Below, one piece after another: positions 57,001 to 64,000 of a DNA stretch of 64,000 nt. The notes below the pieces were generated by a model. The model saw only the letters and a list, made by a program, of their open reading frames with translations. It was not told the origin of the DNA and searched no databases. Both the position numbers and the translations under genes were made by a program. The stretch spans positions 72,351,465 to 72,415,464 of the forward strand of contig NC_087064.1 of NCBI RefSeq assembly GCF_963678635.1. Reading direction: 5' to 3'. Source of the stretch: Symsagittifera roscoffensis. Lineage: Eukaryota; Xenacoelomorpha; Acoela; Convolutidae. Position 1 is the first letter of the stretch. Every line of letters starts with the position of its first letter.

Positions 57001-58594
57001 CGTTCTTCTATTGGACTATTTTGAGCCATGAAAAGAGGTTACTTCTGATGCTCAGAAAAGAAGACTAATATCTGACTAAAAGTCTGAGTGGCTAATATCT
57101 GACTAAAAGGATGCTTTGGTAGAACTGTTGAAATTTTAGTTACAAAAAGGTTGTGGCAGATGATCTTGGAAACTGTCAAAATTACATGTAAAATTTGGGA
57201 TGGTATCCAGCTCCTAATTTTTTGGGAAATAACGATTGAATGCTGGGTTGTGGAGTTGTATATCGTATGTTGTTTTACAGGGTCTGGTTGCCGAAGGCCC
57301 CGATACAATAAAGCGAATGCTGTTGGGAAACGCAGACGCATATATGAAACTATTAGAGTCTATGGATGCTCTGGTAAGAATGAAAAAGTTGGGTTATCTT
57401 ATTTTAATTACATCATTTACTGAGTAATTATTGTTCCGACCAATGGAAATGGGGAGGAACTTGGTAATCGGGTTTTTTAGTTTTTTGTTTTCCACGCAAG
57501 ATCAGGTACCACAAAAAATCATCGGACTGGGTTGAATAATATATCATATGAAAACCCTTTCAGTCGTGATTCGAACCCCAAAAAAATTTCGAAATTTTTT
57601 TTCTAGTATCGAGAAAAACTGATTGGAAATTTTTGATTTTTCGTCTTATTTTAAGCCGTTTACAATAGCTTATTTGTAATTAATTCTAAGTTTACTCGAG
57701 TCAAATTAGTTTTTGGAGTTTTAAAATGCCATTTTTGGAATCAAAAACCTCAAAATTAAAAAAACAAATTCTGCAAAAAAAATTTTAAAAAAAATTTCTA
57801 GTCATTTCCATCAAAAGCTGTTGTCCTGTTTGCCTATTTTACTATGATTGTCGAATATGCCAAAATTATAGTTTCACGTCAGATCCTTTGATCACACCAC
57901 GCATAAGAAACTATTTTGCAGTTTTTTTGAAGACTATGGTCGGAACATTCTGTGCTACTTGCACAGTAACCGGCTGTCCTTGTTTTTTTTTACTTTTTTC
58001 CAAGTAAAATTAGGTTCCACAAACAATCAGGAATGTGTTTGCTTGAGGAGCATGAAAATTTAGTTTTTAAAGCTCCTTTAGCGCTTGAGTGGCAAACCTC
58101 AAAGAAAACTGTTGTTCAATATGGCTTATTTATTACTAATGTTTTGAGCTTTCGTCTTTGTCCTTTCATGAGAGCACACACCAAAAAAGACACAAATTTG
58201 AAAAAAAATGTTAGTTTTTTTAATGTGGTCGGAACTTCCTGTGCTACGTGAACACCAACTGTCTAATCTTGTTACAGTTTGGCGCCCTTGGAATAAAAAT
58301 TTTTTCATAATGGATACTTTTACTGAAAGGGATATAATGAAACATGATTGTACAGGACATTCCCAGCAGTATGCCGGAGCCGAAATCCAAGAGAAAAGAA
58401 TTAGTCAACAAAATCCAGGCAAGTAATGCTAGTCTACCGAATATAATTAAGGACTCGGTTGATGATTCGAAATAGCAGTAGCCTCAAGTACTTCGCTATG
58501 TCGTCATAATATATTGAGTGTTTGATTTCAGTCGTACCTCGACAGAAATGACAATCTCAAAATGCAGTTAGAGATCCTAGTTGAGAACTCCTGA
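44992..58594 (+). CDS. BAG1: BAG1-like Hsp70 co-chaperone (7 exons)
   Basis: Exons 44992-45043, 47612-47740, 53849-53934, 56862-56981, 57281-57373, 58356-58418 and 58532-58594 join in phase into 201 residues. Residues ~12-86 form a ubiquitin-like domain (ILIKYGPEEHRV, RIIFKGKSLLDLDATL, RVMVIMGSK). Residues ~95-190 form a BAG domain ending SKRKELVNKIQSYLDRNDNL; the Arg and Gln eight apart match the Hsp70-contacting Arg and Gln of human BAG1. BAG1 is a nucleotide-exchange factor for Hsp70 that links it to the proteasome. Introns 2 and 6 require GC donors. Intron 2 holds an antisense LINE. The N-terminus is short, as in the shortest human isoform. Confidence 0.93.
46127..46198 (+). repeat. tRNA-like SINE head in BAG1 intron 1
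   Basis: TGGTCTAGTGATAACG resembles an A box and GGGTTCTAATCTC a B box, 30-40 bases apart, followed by GGCGGGACCTTGAG. A related sequence stands at 54051-54116. Stems do not pair well, so this is not a functional tRNA gene. Confidence 0.6.
46300..46429. repeat. Perfect 54 bp inverted repeat
   Basis: Arms 46300-46353 and 46376-46429 are exact reverse complements around a 22-base loop (46354-46375). It lies in BAG1 intron 1. If transcribed it would form a perfect 54 bp RNA duplex. No flanking target duplication identified. Confidence 0.95.
46680..47030 (+). repeat. Dispersed repeat family 1, copy in BAG1 intron 1
   Basis: Shares the blocks TAGGTCGTGAT, TTTTTCAGGAAATGTCTTGA, TTCATCGAACTAAAATAGTG, ACAAAAAACGTGATCGACTT and AAAAGTTTCCATCATAAAT. 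Confidence 0.7.
47612..47740 (+). CDS. BAG1: BAG1 exon 2
   Basis: Acceptor GTTGTAG|GCCCCG. Encodes the middle of the ubiquitin-like fold up to RIIFKG. The only boundary that joins exon 3 in frame and in family register is AAAG|GCAAAT, a GC donor. Confidence 0.9.
48553..49806 (-). pseudogene. LINE ORF2, reverse transcriptase part
   Basis: About 400 residues in the open frame. RT blocks visible: NYRPLSLTSCIGKICE, AAFLDVQRAFDSVWHEGL, GVPQGSVISPILFNIYV, SQYADDIAIYTSS (catalytic YADD) and TKFLGITL. These are typical of non-LTR retrotransposons of the Jockey/CR1 groups. It ends at a natural stop near 48553. The link to the preceding fragment is broken by a frameshift near 49805. Confidence 0.92.
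49779..50435 (-). pseudogene. LINE ORF2, linker between endonuclease and RT
   Basis: About 218 residues, Lys/Gln-rich and helical, typical of the region before RT in Jockey-like elements (KRKSTAPGQDKVSYKAMKNL-type start of the RT domain at its end: RKSTAPGQDKVSYKAM). Frameshifts near 50425 and 49805 separate it from its neighbours. Confidence 0.85.
50417..51214 (-). pseudogene. LINE ORF2, APE-type endonuclease
   Basis: About 265 residues starting ATG at 51214. Endonuclease residues visible: Asn in AQLNCRSI, Glu in FNETKT, Asp and Asn in VGDFNAQ, and His in SDHYMTI, so the catalytic set is complete. The enzyme nicks target DNA for target-primed reverse transcription. The start overlaps the ORF1 stop as ATGA. 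The frame is lost after CYKAA near 50420. Confidence 0.9.
51211..52294 (-). pseudogene. LINE ORF1 with three CCHC zinc knuckles
   Basis: The frame 52294-51482 encodes a gag-like nucleic-acid-binding protein with knuckles CYKCQNFGHMAINC, CLRCGDNHAVRDC and CINCRGEHPAQYKDC, followed by a KPQPTTT tandem motif. A frameshift near 51480 moves to the frame that ends at 51211 in TGA, overlapping the ORF2 ATG by four bases. Three knuckles after a PRE-type domain are typical of Jockey-clade ORF1. Confidence 0.9.
52291..52746 (-). pseudogene. LINE ORF1 N-terminal part
   Basis: ATG near 52746 starts MSEETPPPPPTMPSS, where poly-Pro is encoded by a 17-base G run on + (52717-52733). A TAA at 52492-52494 interrupts the frame, and a frameshift near 52293 separates it from the zinc-knuckle part. 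The phrase (R/G)Q(L/P)TM occurs three times, from an underlying DNA repeat CATTGTCGGTTGCC at about 52428, 52478 and 52560. Confidence 0.75.
52772..52956 (-). repeat. Tandem repeats in LINE 5-prime UTR
   Basis: An ~82 bp unit containing TGCACCCTCTTNGTCCTTCT and CGTCGGGTTACTCTTGGTA occurs twice (starting ~52794 and ~52877), preceded by a partial copy at ~52766. Tandem 5-prime repeats in LINEs often act as promoter modules. Confidence 0.85.
52957..53440 (-). promoter_or_regulatory. LINE 5-prime UTR, upstream part
   Basis: Non-coding sequence between the tandem repeats and the element's 5-prime end at 53440, which is fixed by the target-site duplication. It should contain the internal promoter. 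No specific motif is claimed. Confidence 0.55.
53849..53934 (+). CDS. BAG1: BAG1 exon 3
   Basis: Acceptor TTTAAG|GTAAAT. Encodes KSLLDLDATLFSYGIRNNSR and VMVIMGSK, the end of the ubiquitin-like domain. Donor AAG|GTTAGT, phase 0. Without it the ubiquitin-like fold would be incomplete. Confidence 0.92.
54051..54116 (+). repeat. tRNA-like SINE head
   Basis: TTGGCCTAGAGGTAACG resembles an A box and GGTTCGAGTCC is a consensus B box, correctly spaced, followed by CGGACAGACCTTG. The T stem does not pair, so it is a SINE-type relic. It lies 30 bases before the hAT-like MITE, in BAG1 intron 3. Confidence 0.65.
54146..54591. mobile_element. hAT-like MITE, 446 bp, C/G-tract termini
   Basis: TIRs GGATCAACCGTACAAT followed by YTCCCCCC at both ends, flanked by a perfect 8 bp duplication CTGATTTA (54138-54145 and 54592-54599). 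Inside are a 17-base C run (54164-54180) and a second, nested inverted repeat of ~22 bp (about 54247-54268 and 54292-54315, one mismatch). No coding capacity. Confidence 0.9.
54600..56394. other. BAG1 intron 3 remainder
   Basis: AT-rich, non-coding. Contains the hairpin word GCGAAGCTCCGCTCCGC (55458-55474) and a CATCACACCACGCATGAAAA block (about 55513) shared with dispersed family 2. Confidence 0.55.
56395..56670 (+). repeat. Dispersed repeat family 1, copy in BAG1 intron 3
   Basis: Shares CACTATCGAACAGCAAAAGT, GAAAACGTGATTGACTTCCA and AAAAAAGTGTCAATCATTAA with the 37.6 kb copy, same orientation. Confidence 0.72.
56862..56981 (+). CDS. BAG1: BAG1 exon 4
   Basis: Acceptor TTGTAG|CCCTCT, donor AGG|GTGAGT. 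Forty codons, including LERLKTVHVKSEALAEDLNE, the first helix of the BAG domain. Confidence 0.92.
57281..57373 (+). CDS. BAG1: BAG1 exon 5
   Basis: Acceptor TTTACAG|GGTCTG, donor CTG|GTAAGA. Thirty-one codons ending YMKLLESMDAL, the second BAG helix. Confidence 0.92.
57440..57995 (+). repeat. Dispersed repeat family 2, copy in BAG1 intron 5
   Basis: Contains TACCACAAAAAATCATCGGA, TATATCATATGAAAAC, TTTACAATAGCTTATTTG, CTATGATTGTCGAATATGCC and GTCGGAACATTCTGTGCTAC followed by TTGCACAGTAACCGGCTGTC. Same block order as 43915-44560. Partial copies at about 56745-56795, 58160-58270 and 55505-55540. Confidence 0.75.
58356..58418 (+). CDS. BAG1: BAG1 exon 6
   Basis: Acceptor TTGTACAG|GACATT. Encodes DIPSSMPEPKSKRKELVNKI and Q. 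The boundary CAG|GCAAGT is a perfect GC-donor consensus. If the intron is retained the protein ends after 18 more codons (stop near 58475). Confidence 0.9.
58532..58594 (+). CDS. BAG1: BAG1 exon 7, C-terminus and stop
   Basis: Acceptor GATTTCAG|TCGTAC. Encodes SYLDRNDNLKMQLEILVENS and TGA. Joined to exon 6 it gives KIQSYLD, matching KVQAFLA of human BAG1, which supports removal of intron 6. Confidence 0.88.
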   Translation, partial: SYLDRNDNLKMQLEILVENS

Positions 58595-60785
58595 GTATCC
58601 CGAAAACTTCCCACCGATTAATCGGACAGACCCAAATTCCCTAGAAGCATTAATTCCTCTCTACATTGATCAATTGAAGAATCAATCGCCCTTGCGAGCT
58701 GCCCAAATGAAATATGATGGACAATTAAGAGTCGTTTGATGTTGCTTCCGAAGTTGTCTTGAAACTGTCATTTTTATTTTGTATTCAGTTTTGATTATTT
58801 AATGCCTAATTATGATTTTATAAATTTATGCAACTTAATTTAGAATGCATATCAGAAACATCATGCTTTTTTCTACGTTCTCCCGACAAACAACAAGAAA
58901 CAGCTTACTAGGTTTTTTCTATATTTCTAATTGCCAAGCGAAGTGTTGAATTATTTTGCTTAGCAACTATGTTCAGCTCTTCTACTATTTTCTAAATACG
59001 ATTTTTTCTGTGAACAACTTTGTTCGCACAACTTATCTCCCGCGGTCCTCTGTTAGAAGTTTAGTCCAACAGATGTGCTTTGAACAAGATTGCCTTTTAA
59101 GTACCCGTTCTTGTCGATTTTTTAAAATCTTGGTTGAAAAATTGTTAACCTTGGCTTTGTTAATTTCCCTTTTTAAGTGTAAAAGACCGAAGTCACCGTC
59201 ACTTATATAGGTTTTTATCTTTTTTTTTCAAGGAAAAGTCTCAAAATTTGATCAGTTAAATTTGATTTTTTTGCGGTTTGATTTTTGGTTTCTATTAAAT
59301 TTCAATTCGTTTCCTTTGTTAAATAAACGCAAACTCCATCGTCGAATAGTAGAAGTGAATGAAGTCTAGTTTCAATGGTGTTGAATTTCAGAATTTCAAG
59401 CAGCTGAATAAAAAATACCTTGATACAGTTTTCTGTAAATATAATATTTTTTCCAATAAAGGTGCCAATCGAAAATGAAAGAGCTAACCTGGTATTTTTT
59501 TCGAAATATGAAAATTAATCAAAAATTTTCAATCATATTTTTGGTTTTCTTCTTTTACACTTTTCCAACTGTCTGTTAGCTCTTTTTTTAATTGAGTGTT
59601 TGCCCAGCTTAAAAGGGCACAGCTTAAATATGTTATTTTGGTATATTAGCTTCTTACTGCGTCATTGTTTGGTCAATAAATTTATTTTTTTGGTGAAGGG
59701 GACTCATGAAGTTCGATTTTCAATATTAATATATGCTCAGATTCTTAGCACATCGGAGCTGGCTGCTCAAATAGTGTTGGCTTAGTCACCGCTTTCTAAA
59801 TATTGGTTTAAATCTATATGGCCGACATTTGTCCTTCTCGGCATGATTCTTATAAAATGAGTTTCATTCGAGCTAAACCTTGATACCAGAATTTTGGTAA
59901 TTGTCTTTTTTCAGGTTTTTCACCTTGTTTTCGTGTTCATTTGCCAGCTAGCTCGCCATGCTTAAATGATGTAAATTGTTTTGGCTCCGGTAAAATGAAG
60001 TTTGTTCTGTTTTTCATTTTTGTCAGATTTGAAAGCAGAAAGGTGTCAGATCTTAAAAACAGCAAATTTGAAAGCTGTCAGATCTTAAATAATGGTTTTT
60101 AGATTTTTTTCTTTCTATGGTATTTAGAATGATTTTTTCGCTCGTCTTTTAAGTAATTGAATGCATTTCAGTCGAATATCAAGCTTAGGGTGGAATTAGT
60201 CGGAGTTTCTTGCTCATATATTTTTCTTCGACCATTTCTTGCTGAGTTTTCTTAAATTACTTTACAATGGGAAGGGCGGTAGAGGAGTCAATAAGTTCGC
60301 CTCTATATTCATTAGTAATAATTAATTAATCAAAAATTGTTAGTAGACTAGTATTAGTAGATATTATAAGTAGACTAGTATAAGATATTTGTAATAACTA
60401 TATGCTATAACTATAATAATAACTATAATTGTTACATAACTATCTCATAACAGTTACGTATTTTCGGATAGATGATACTTTGGATGGTTTATGTACCACC
60501 AGCATTTTTACTAATAAGCTTTTCATTGTCGTAGTTTACCTCGGTAGCAAAGTATTATTAAAATTATGCGTTGAATATTCGTATTATTTATCATAAAGCG
60601 TATCAGTATTAGAATAGAATAAATTATTTTTAAAATTAAAAGTATCTAGTTAATGTGCTGGTTATTTGAGAAAACAATTTATTAGGGTAATTGCACAACA
60701 CAGCCGAACAGACGTGCATTTCTATTTTAGTAACCCAAATTTTCTAAGACGTCAGAAATTATCAATGTTTACTTCTGTTGTTAGC
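58595..60785. other. Sequence downstream of BAG1
   Basis: Non-coding, including the BAG1 3-prime UTR of unknown length. Contains a copy of dispersed family 1 (59165-59480) and an AT-rich stretch with TAGTAGACTAGTAT-type words (60,340-60,450). No convincing polyadenylation site distinguishes itself. Confidence 0.5.
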
Positions 60786-61173
60786 CGCGTCCAGACAATT
60801 CGGCCACAGACAATTCAGCCGATTTGAAATTCAGACAATTCAGCCAAAATTATGCAGACAATCCAGCCAAAGACAATTCAGCCAATAATTGTGACCGCCG
60901 CAGTCGAGCCAACGTGTTGCGAGCTTGCCACCAAAGGGTAGGACTCTATACGAAATTTAGAGCCGGTTATCGCCGCGACGCGCGCGTAGCGCGCCCACCG
61001 GCGACCTTAAACCGAGAAATAACTCCAATTCCAATTTTTTTTCTTCCGAATCTAGCGTTTTGTAAAACTGGCTGAATTGTCTTTATAGTTCTGGCTGAAT
61101 TGTCTGAATTTCAAATTGGCTGAATTGTCTTTGGCCGAATTGTCTTTGGCCGAATTTTCTGTGCGCCGTTGTT
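60786..61173. mobile_element. Foldback element B with CpG-rich core
   Basis: The left side carries five units starting with the CAGACAATTCAGCCAA type (about 60792, 60807, 60832, 60855, 60871). The right side carries five inverted units TTGGCTGAATTGTCT (about 61069-61162). The two arrays are inverted repeats of each other for about 100 bp. The 125 bp core (60894-61018) aligns to that of element A without gaps, 11 mismatches. The core can pair as CGCCG/CGGCG around GCGCGC-GTA-GCGCGC. Confidence 0.85.
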
Positions 61174-61534
61174 AGCGTAGAATAGCATAACATTTTCGTA
61201 AAGGTAAGAGTATTCATTTGAAAAATTTACAAATCGATCTAATAGCCGGCATTTTACAAAATTTCATTTTGGACTCGGCTCTTGAGAGGCAGAAGGTCGG
61301 GTGGGGACTGGAATTTTGGCATCTTCTGAACTATTGTGCTGCATCTCGAAAATATCCGGTAAAGCTTCTTTTTTGCTCAAGAGAGAGTAGTGTCATATTA
61401 TGAACTTAACTTTTTTTCCAACCCAACCGATAAAAGTTTTCATTAAGTCACGTTGTTGGCGTGGCATTGGCATTTACAGAGTATCTGTTGTGTCGGCTAT
61501 TTTGATAGCTAGCATTTTACGACTGTCAAATGAC

Positions 61535-61605
61535 CATGGCGCAGATGTGACGAGGTGAGACTTAATAACCTGGGGGCGTTCGATTCCAGGACAATCCTAA
61601 AGTTT
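61535..61605 (+). repeat. tRNA-derived SINE-like copy, degraded
   Basis: CATGGCGCAGATGTGACG, then GGTGAGACTTAATAACC and GCGTTCGATTCC with spacing like the copy at 61797. Preceded at 61430 by a CCCAACCGATAAAAG sequence that also precedes the other copies in related form. Confidence 0.6.
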
Positions 61606-61774
61606 TAGCTCGTTTTAAATTTTATTTTAAAAAGGGTAAAAGTTAGATAGTTTTATTATTTGTTTGCGAAGTGCAGCTTCATCTCTGTGTTGGGAAATAT
61701 GATTGTTATGATTTTGTAACTTTTAATAGTCGAATTGGATTTAATTTTATTTAGTTAATGTTTTAAACCCAACT

Positions 61775-61870
61775 CGCAAAGCAAAAAGAGTGCAGATGCG
61801 ACGGCTTGAGACTCTTAACCTGCTGGTCGGGGTTCGGTTCCGGCACACAACAAAAGTTCTGTTTTCAAGA
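61775..61870 (+). repeat. tRNA-derived SINE-like copy
   Basis: Contains GTGCAGATGCGACGGC, GCTTGAGACTCTTAACC and GGGGTTCGGTTCCGGCAC, then ACAACAAAAGTT. The central part resembles the anticodon arm of tRNA-Lys(CUU). Same order as 43735-43830. Confidence 0.68.
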
Positions 61871-64000
61871 CTTACTTTTAGCTCTCTTATTTCATTGTTG
61901 CAATCTTTAGGAACATTTTTTGTTATTTTTACGCTTGTATTTGCAAAGTTTAGTCTCGCCTCTTTGTAATAACTAGTGGTAGGAAGCTTAAGCTCTGCAG
62001 ATACAAAAATGCAAATTGAGCTTGTCTTTAACTTTAATCAGTGCATTGATTGGTTTTTGGGGTGCTGCGAGTTTTTTTAGTTTCATCAGGAGATTTTAAT
62101 TCAGAGTTTTTCCAGCTGATCACAAAAGTTTTTATAGCTCCAGTATTTTCAAATTTGTGAAAAATGTGTTCATTATAAGACACCCTATTACAAGTTGTAG
62201 CAATTTTAATCCCTTGTTTCGAGCACATGATTTCAGCACATGAAGTAGGGTACATTTGATTGAAATCCATTATTTTTTTAGAAATTTGTATTTCAGATGT
62301 TCGCGCTTTATTGCAGTGTTATGAAGGTGCATTTGTTTACCGTTGCTCAGTTAAGACCGAGTTTTTTGATTTTTTAACCTTCCAGAATTAGTATTGTTTG
62401 GTGGTTTCACGTTTGAAATTAGCATATCAAGTTTCTGCTATATGGTTTCGATAGAAATTGCTCTCTAAAAAAGCGGAAAGCTGTCCTATTAAGTGTAAAA
62501 TAATGAAATTTTGCTATCCTAATCAAAACCATATTGCTTACCACAATCGTTTTATTTGGTATTGAGAAAGGAACTTATGGTTATTTTTTTTGCTTGCTTA
62601 ACGCTATGAATCTTTTTTAAAAGTTGCAAGAACAAGTGCCTTGTAATTAGAAATTAGAATTTTTCATATTTCAAGTTTTTTCGAGAAACGTTCTAAACTT
62701 TATCCAGGCCCACTATTCTACTTAGGCGGGCTCGATGTTTGAGTTATGCTGCGGATGTTATGAAAACATCCATTTTTTTAAATTACAAATCAAAACATTT
62801 CTGAAAAACATAAAGAGCTACTAAATTCAATGCTCAGTTTTGGAGAAACATAACCGTCTAAGCTTGAATTAGACACTTGAATCAGCGCGCTATCTCACGC
62901 TCAATTTCTACGAGCTAATTATATTCGAGTATTTATTTTTTTCTTTTCGTAATCACGATCAATATTGAAGGTGAGCCAGCATTAGTCTTTTACGCATCTC
63001 ATTGATTCACTTAAAAATCCCGTAGTAGCTTTATTCCCCGTAAACAATTTTTCTTACACATCTGTAAGAAACTTACTTCGGATTAAACAACTTCCAGAAT
63101 TTTTTTGACTTGTTCTTGAGATAATGAGGCTTATGTTTTTTTCAGAGTATGTATGAGGTTGAATATTTTGTAGAAAAAAATGAGTTTTGGGACTTTCATG
63201 TTTTTGCTCATTTTGTCGGCTTTAACCACAAGTCATGCCATTTTTTTTTATTTATGGATTTTTTACCATAATTGGTAAGTTTTTCTCAAGTTAATTTTAT
63301 TATTTTGAGTCTTTCAGGGTGATAAAAGTGAAAAGTGTACGACATCCATTGGTTATTTTTTTCTGACTCGACAGGCATCTACCCAAGTATTGTCTGCTTA
63401 GCAGACGCTTGCTCTGTAAATGAAAGCTTATTTAACGCAGTTTTTCTGAAATTGAATTTTATGTTCCATTTTTTTAAAAGTTTTTCATGAATGTCAAGAG
63501 TATAAATTAGTCCTGAAAATTTGGTGAATTTATGAGTATTGGAGTTGTTAATTTTGCGATAAGCAAGAGTGTTGCAACCGGATTTTAGGCTTTTTCCTGT
63601 TGATAACTAAAAATGATGGTCTTTCTCAAATCTGTATTTTAGTCAACTAACAATTAAGTTTTGAGCTTGTCTGCATTTTAATTTCTCATTGTTTTCGAAA
63701 GCGTCAAAGAAAGATGTGAAGACACATATATAATTCGTGATTTTTACGGGAGAGTCTTAGAAATTGATCACGCCAATATTTATTTTTTGAGGTTTGACTT
63801 TCGAGATCTTTTCAAGTTCATTTCAAATTCATTTGCTAAAAGGAAAATTAATTAATATTAAGACTTCGGAAATCGTGCGAAAATGTGTGAATGTCTTTTA
63901 TGTTCCAAAGTGGATTCTGTTTTTTAGGCTTCTGAGTTGAATTTAGAAAAATCTATCCGAGCGGAAAAAAACATAGCCAAAAACATTTCGAAAATTGCCA
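61871..64000. other. Intergenic AT-rich sequence
   Basis: No gene recognised. Around 63,720-63,900 there are weak matches to dispersed family 1 (CGTGATTTTTACGGGAGAGTC). Otherwise I see nothing to annotate. Confidence 0.5.

Noticed and set aside
60824-61075. 83-residue open frame across element B
   Set aside because: It is a by-product of the GC-rich core and repeat array; the equivalent frame in element A is not preserved.
61218-61403. Short open frame downstream of element B
   Set aside because: No start context, domain or splice partner; typical of chance frames in this composition.

Overview
This window is invertebrate-style animal nuclear DNA. Its two host genes are split into many short exons by long, AT-rich introns, both are read on the + strand, and most of the remaining sequence is repeats. 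I cannot name the species from the sequence. There are no bacterial-style operons, rRNA genes or CRISPR arrays.

Layout. (1) 1-17.1 kb, minus strand: a very long, broken Ty3/gypsy-type retroelement. Reading from high to low coordinates it has gag-like frames (17.1-14.0 kb), protease-RT (14.0-12.1 kb), RNase H plus a repetitive linker (12.1-10.0 kb), integrase (10.1-9.4 kb) and an integrase tail that is tandemly duplicated (two ~1.9 kb copies, 9.35-5.5 kb). Downstream lies a further 5.3 kb coding module (5.34 kb to the window edge) whose fragments include an SGNH/GDSL hydrolase-like domain. All of it is interrupted by stops and frameshifts, and I could not identify the LTRs. (2) 17.1-24.7 kb: non-coding DNA with a recurring CCYCTCCGGATTG-type word and a ~1.5 kb segment present twice. 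(3) 24.7-41.8 kb: an EDEM1-like gene (ER-associated degradation, GH47 family), 11 exons and ~649 residues. Its introns hold hAT-like MITEs, a ~165 bp satellite with a higher-order duplication, and a minisatellite. (4) 42.5-42.8 kb: a foldback element that shares a CpG-rich core with another at 60.8-61.2 kb. (5) 45.0-58.6 kb: a BAG1-like gene (ubiquitin-like domain plus BAG domain, Hsp70 nucleotide exchange), 7 exons and 201 residues. Two of its introns are best explained as GC-AG. Intron 2 contains a full-length, antisense Jockey/CR1-like LINE (48,471-53,440) with a perfect 24 bp target-site duplication. (6) 58.6-64.0 kb: intergenic AT-rich DNA with SINE-like and dispersed repeats.

The two host genes both act in protein quality control (EDEM1 in the ER lumen, BAG1 in the cytosol), but nothing in the sequence shows that they are co-regulated. 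The most unusual structures are the pair of core-conserved, terminus-variable foldback elements, the SGNH domain in the position downstream of gypsy pol, a perfect 54 bp inverted repeat in a BAG1 intron, and the GC-AG introns.
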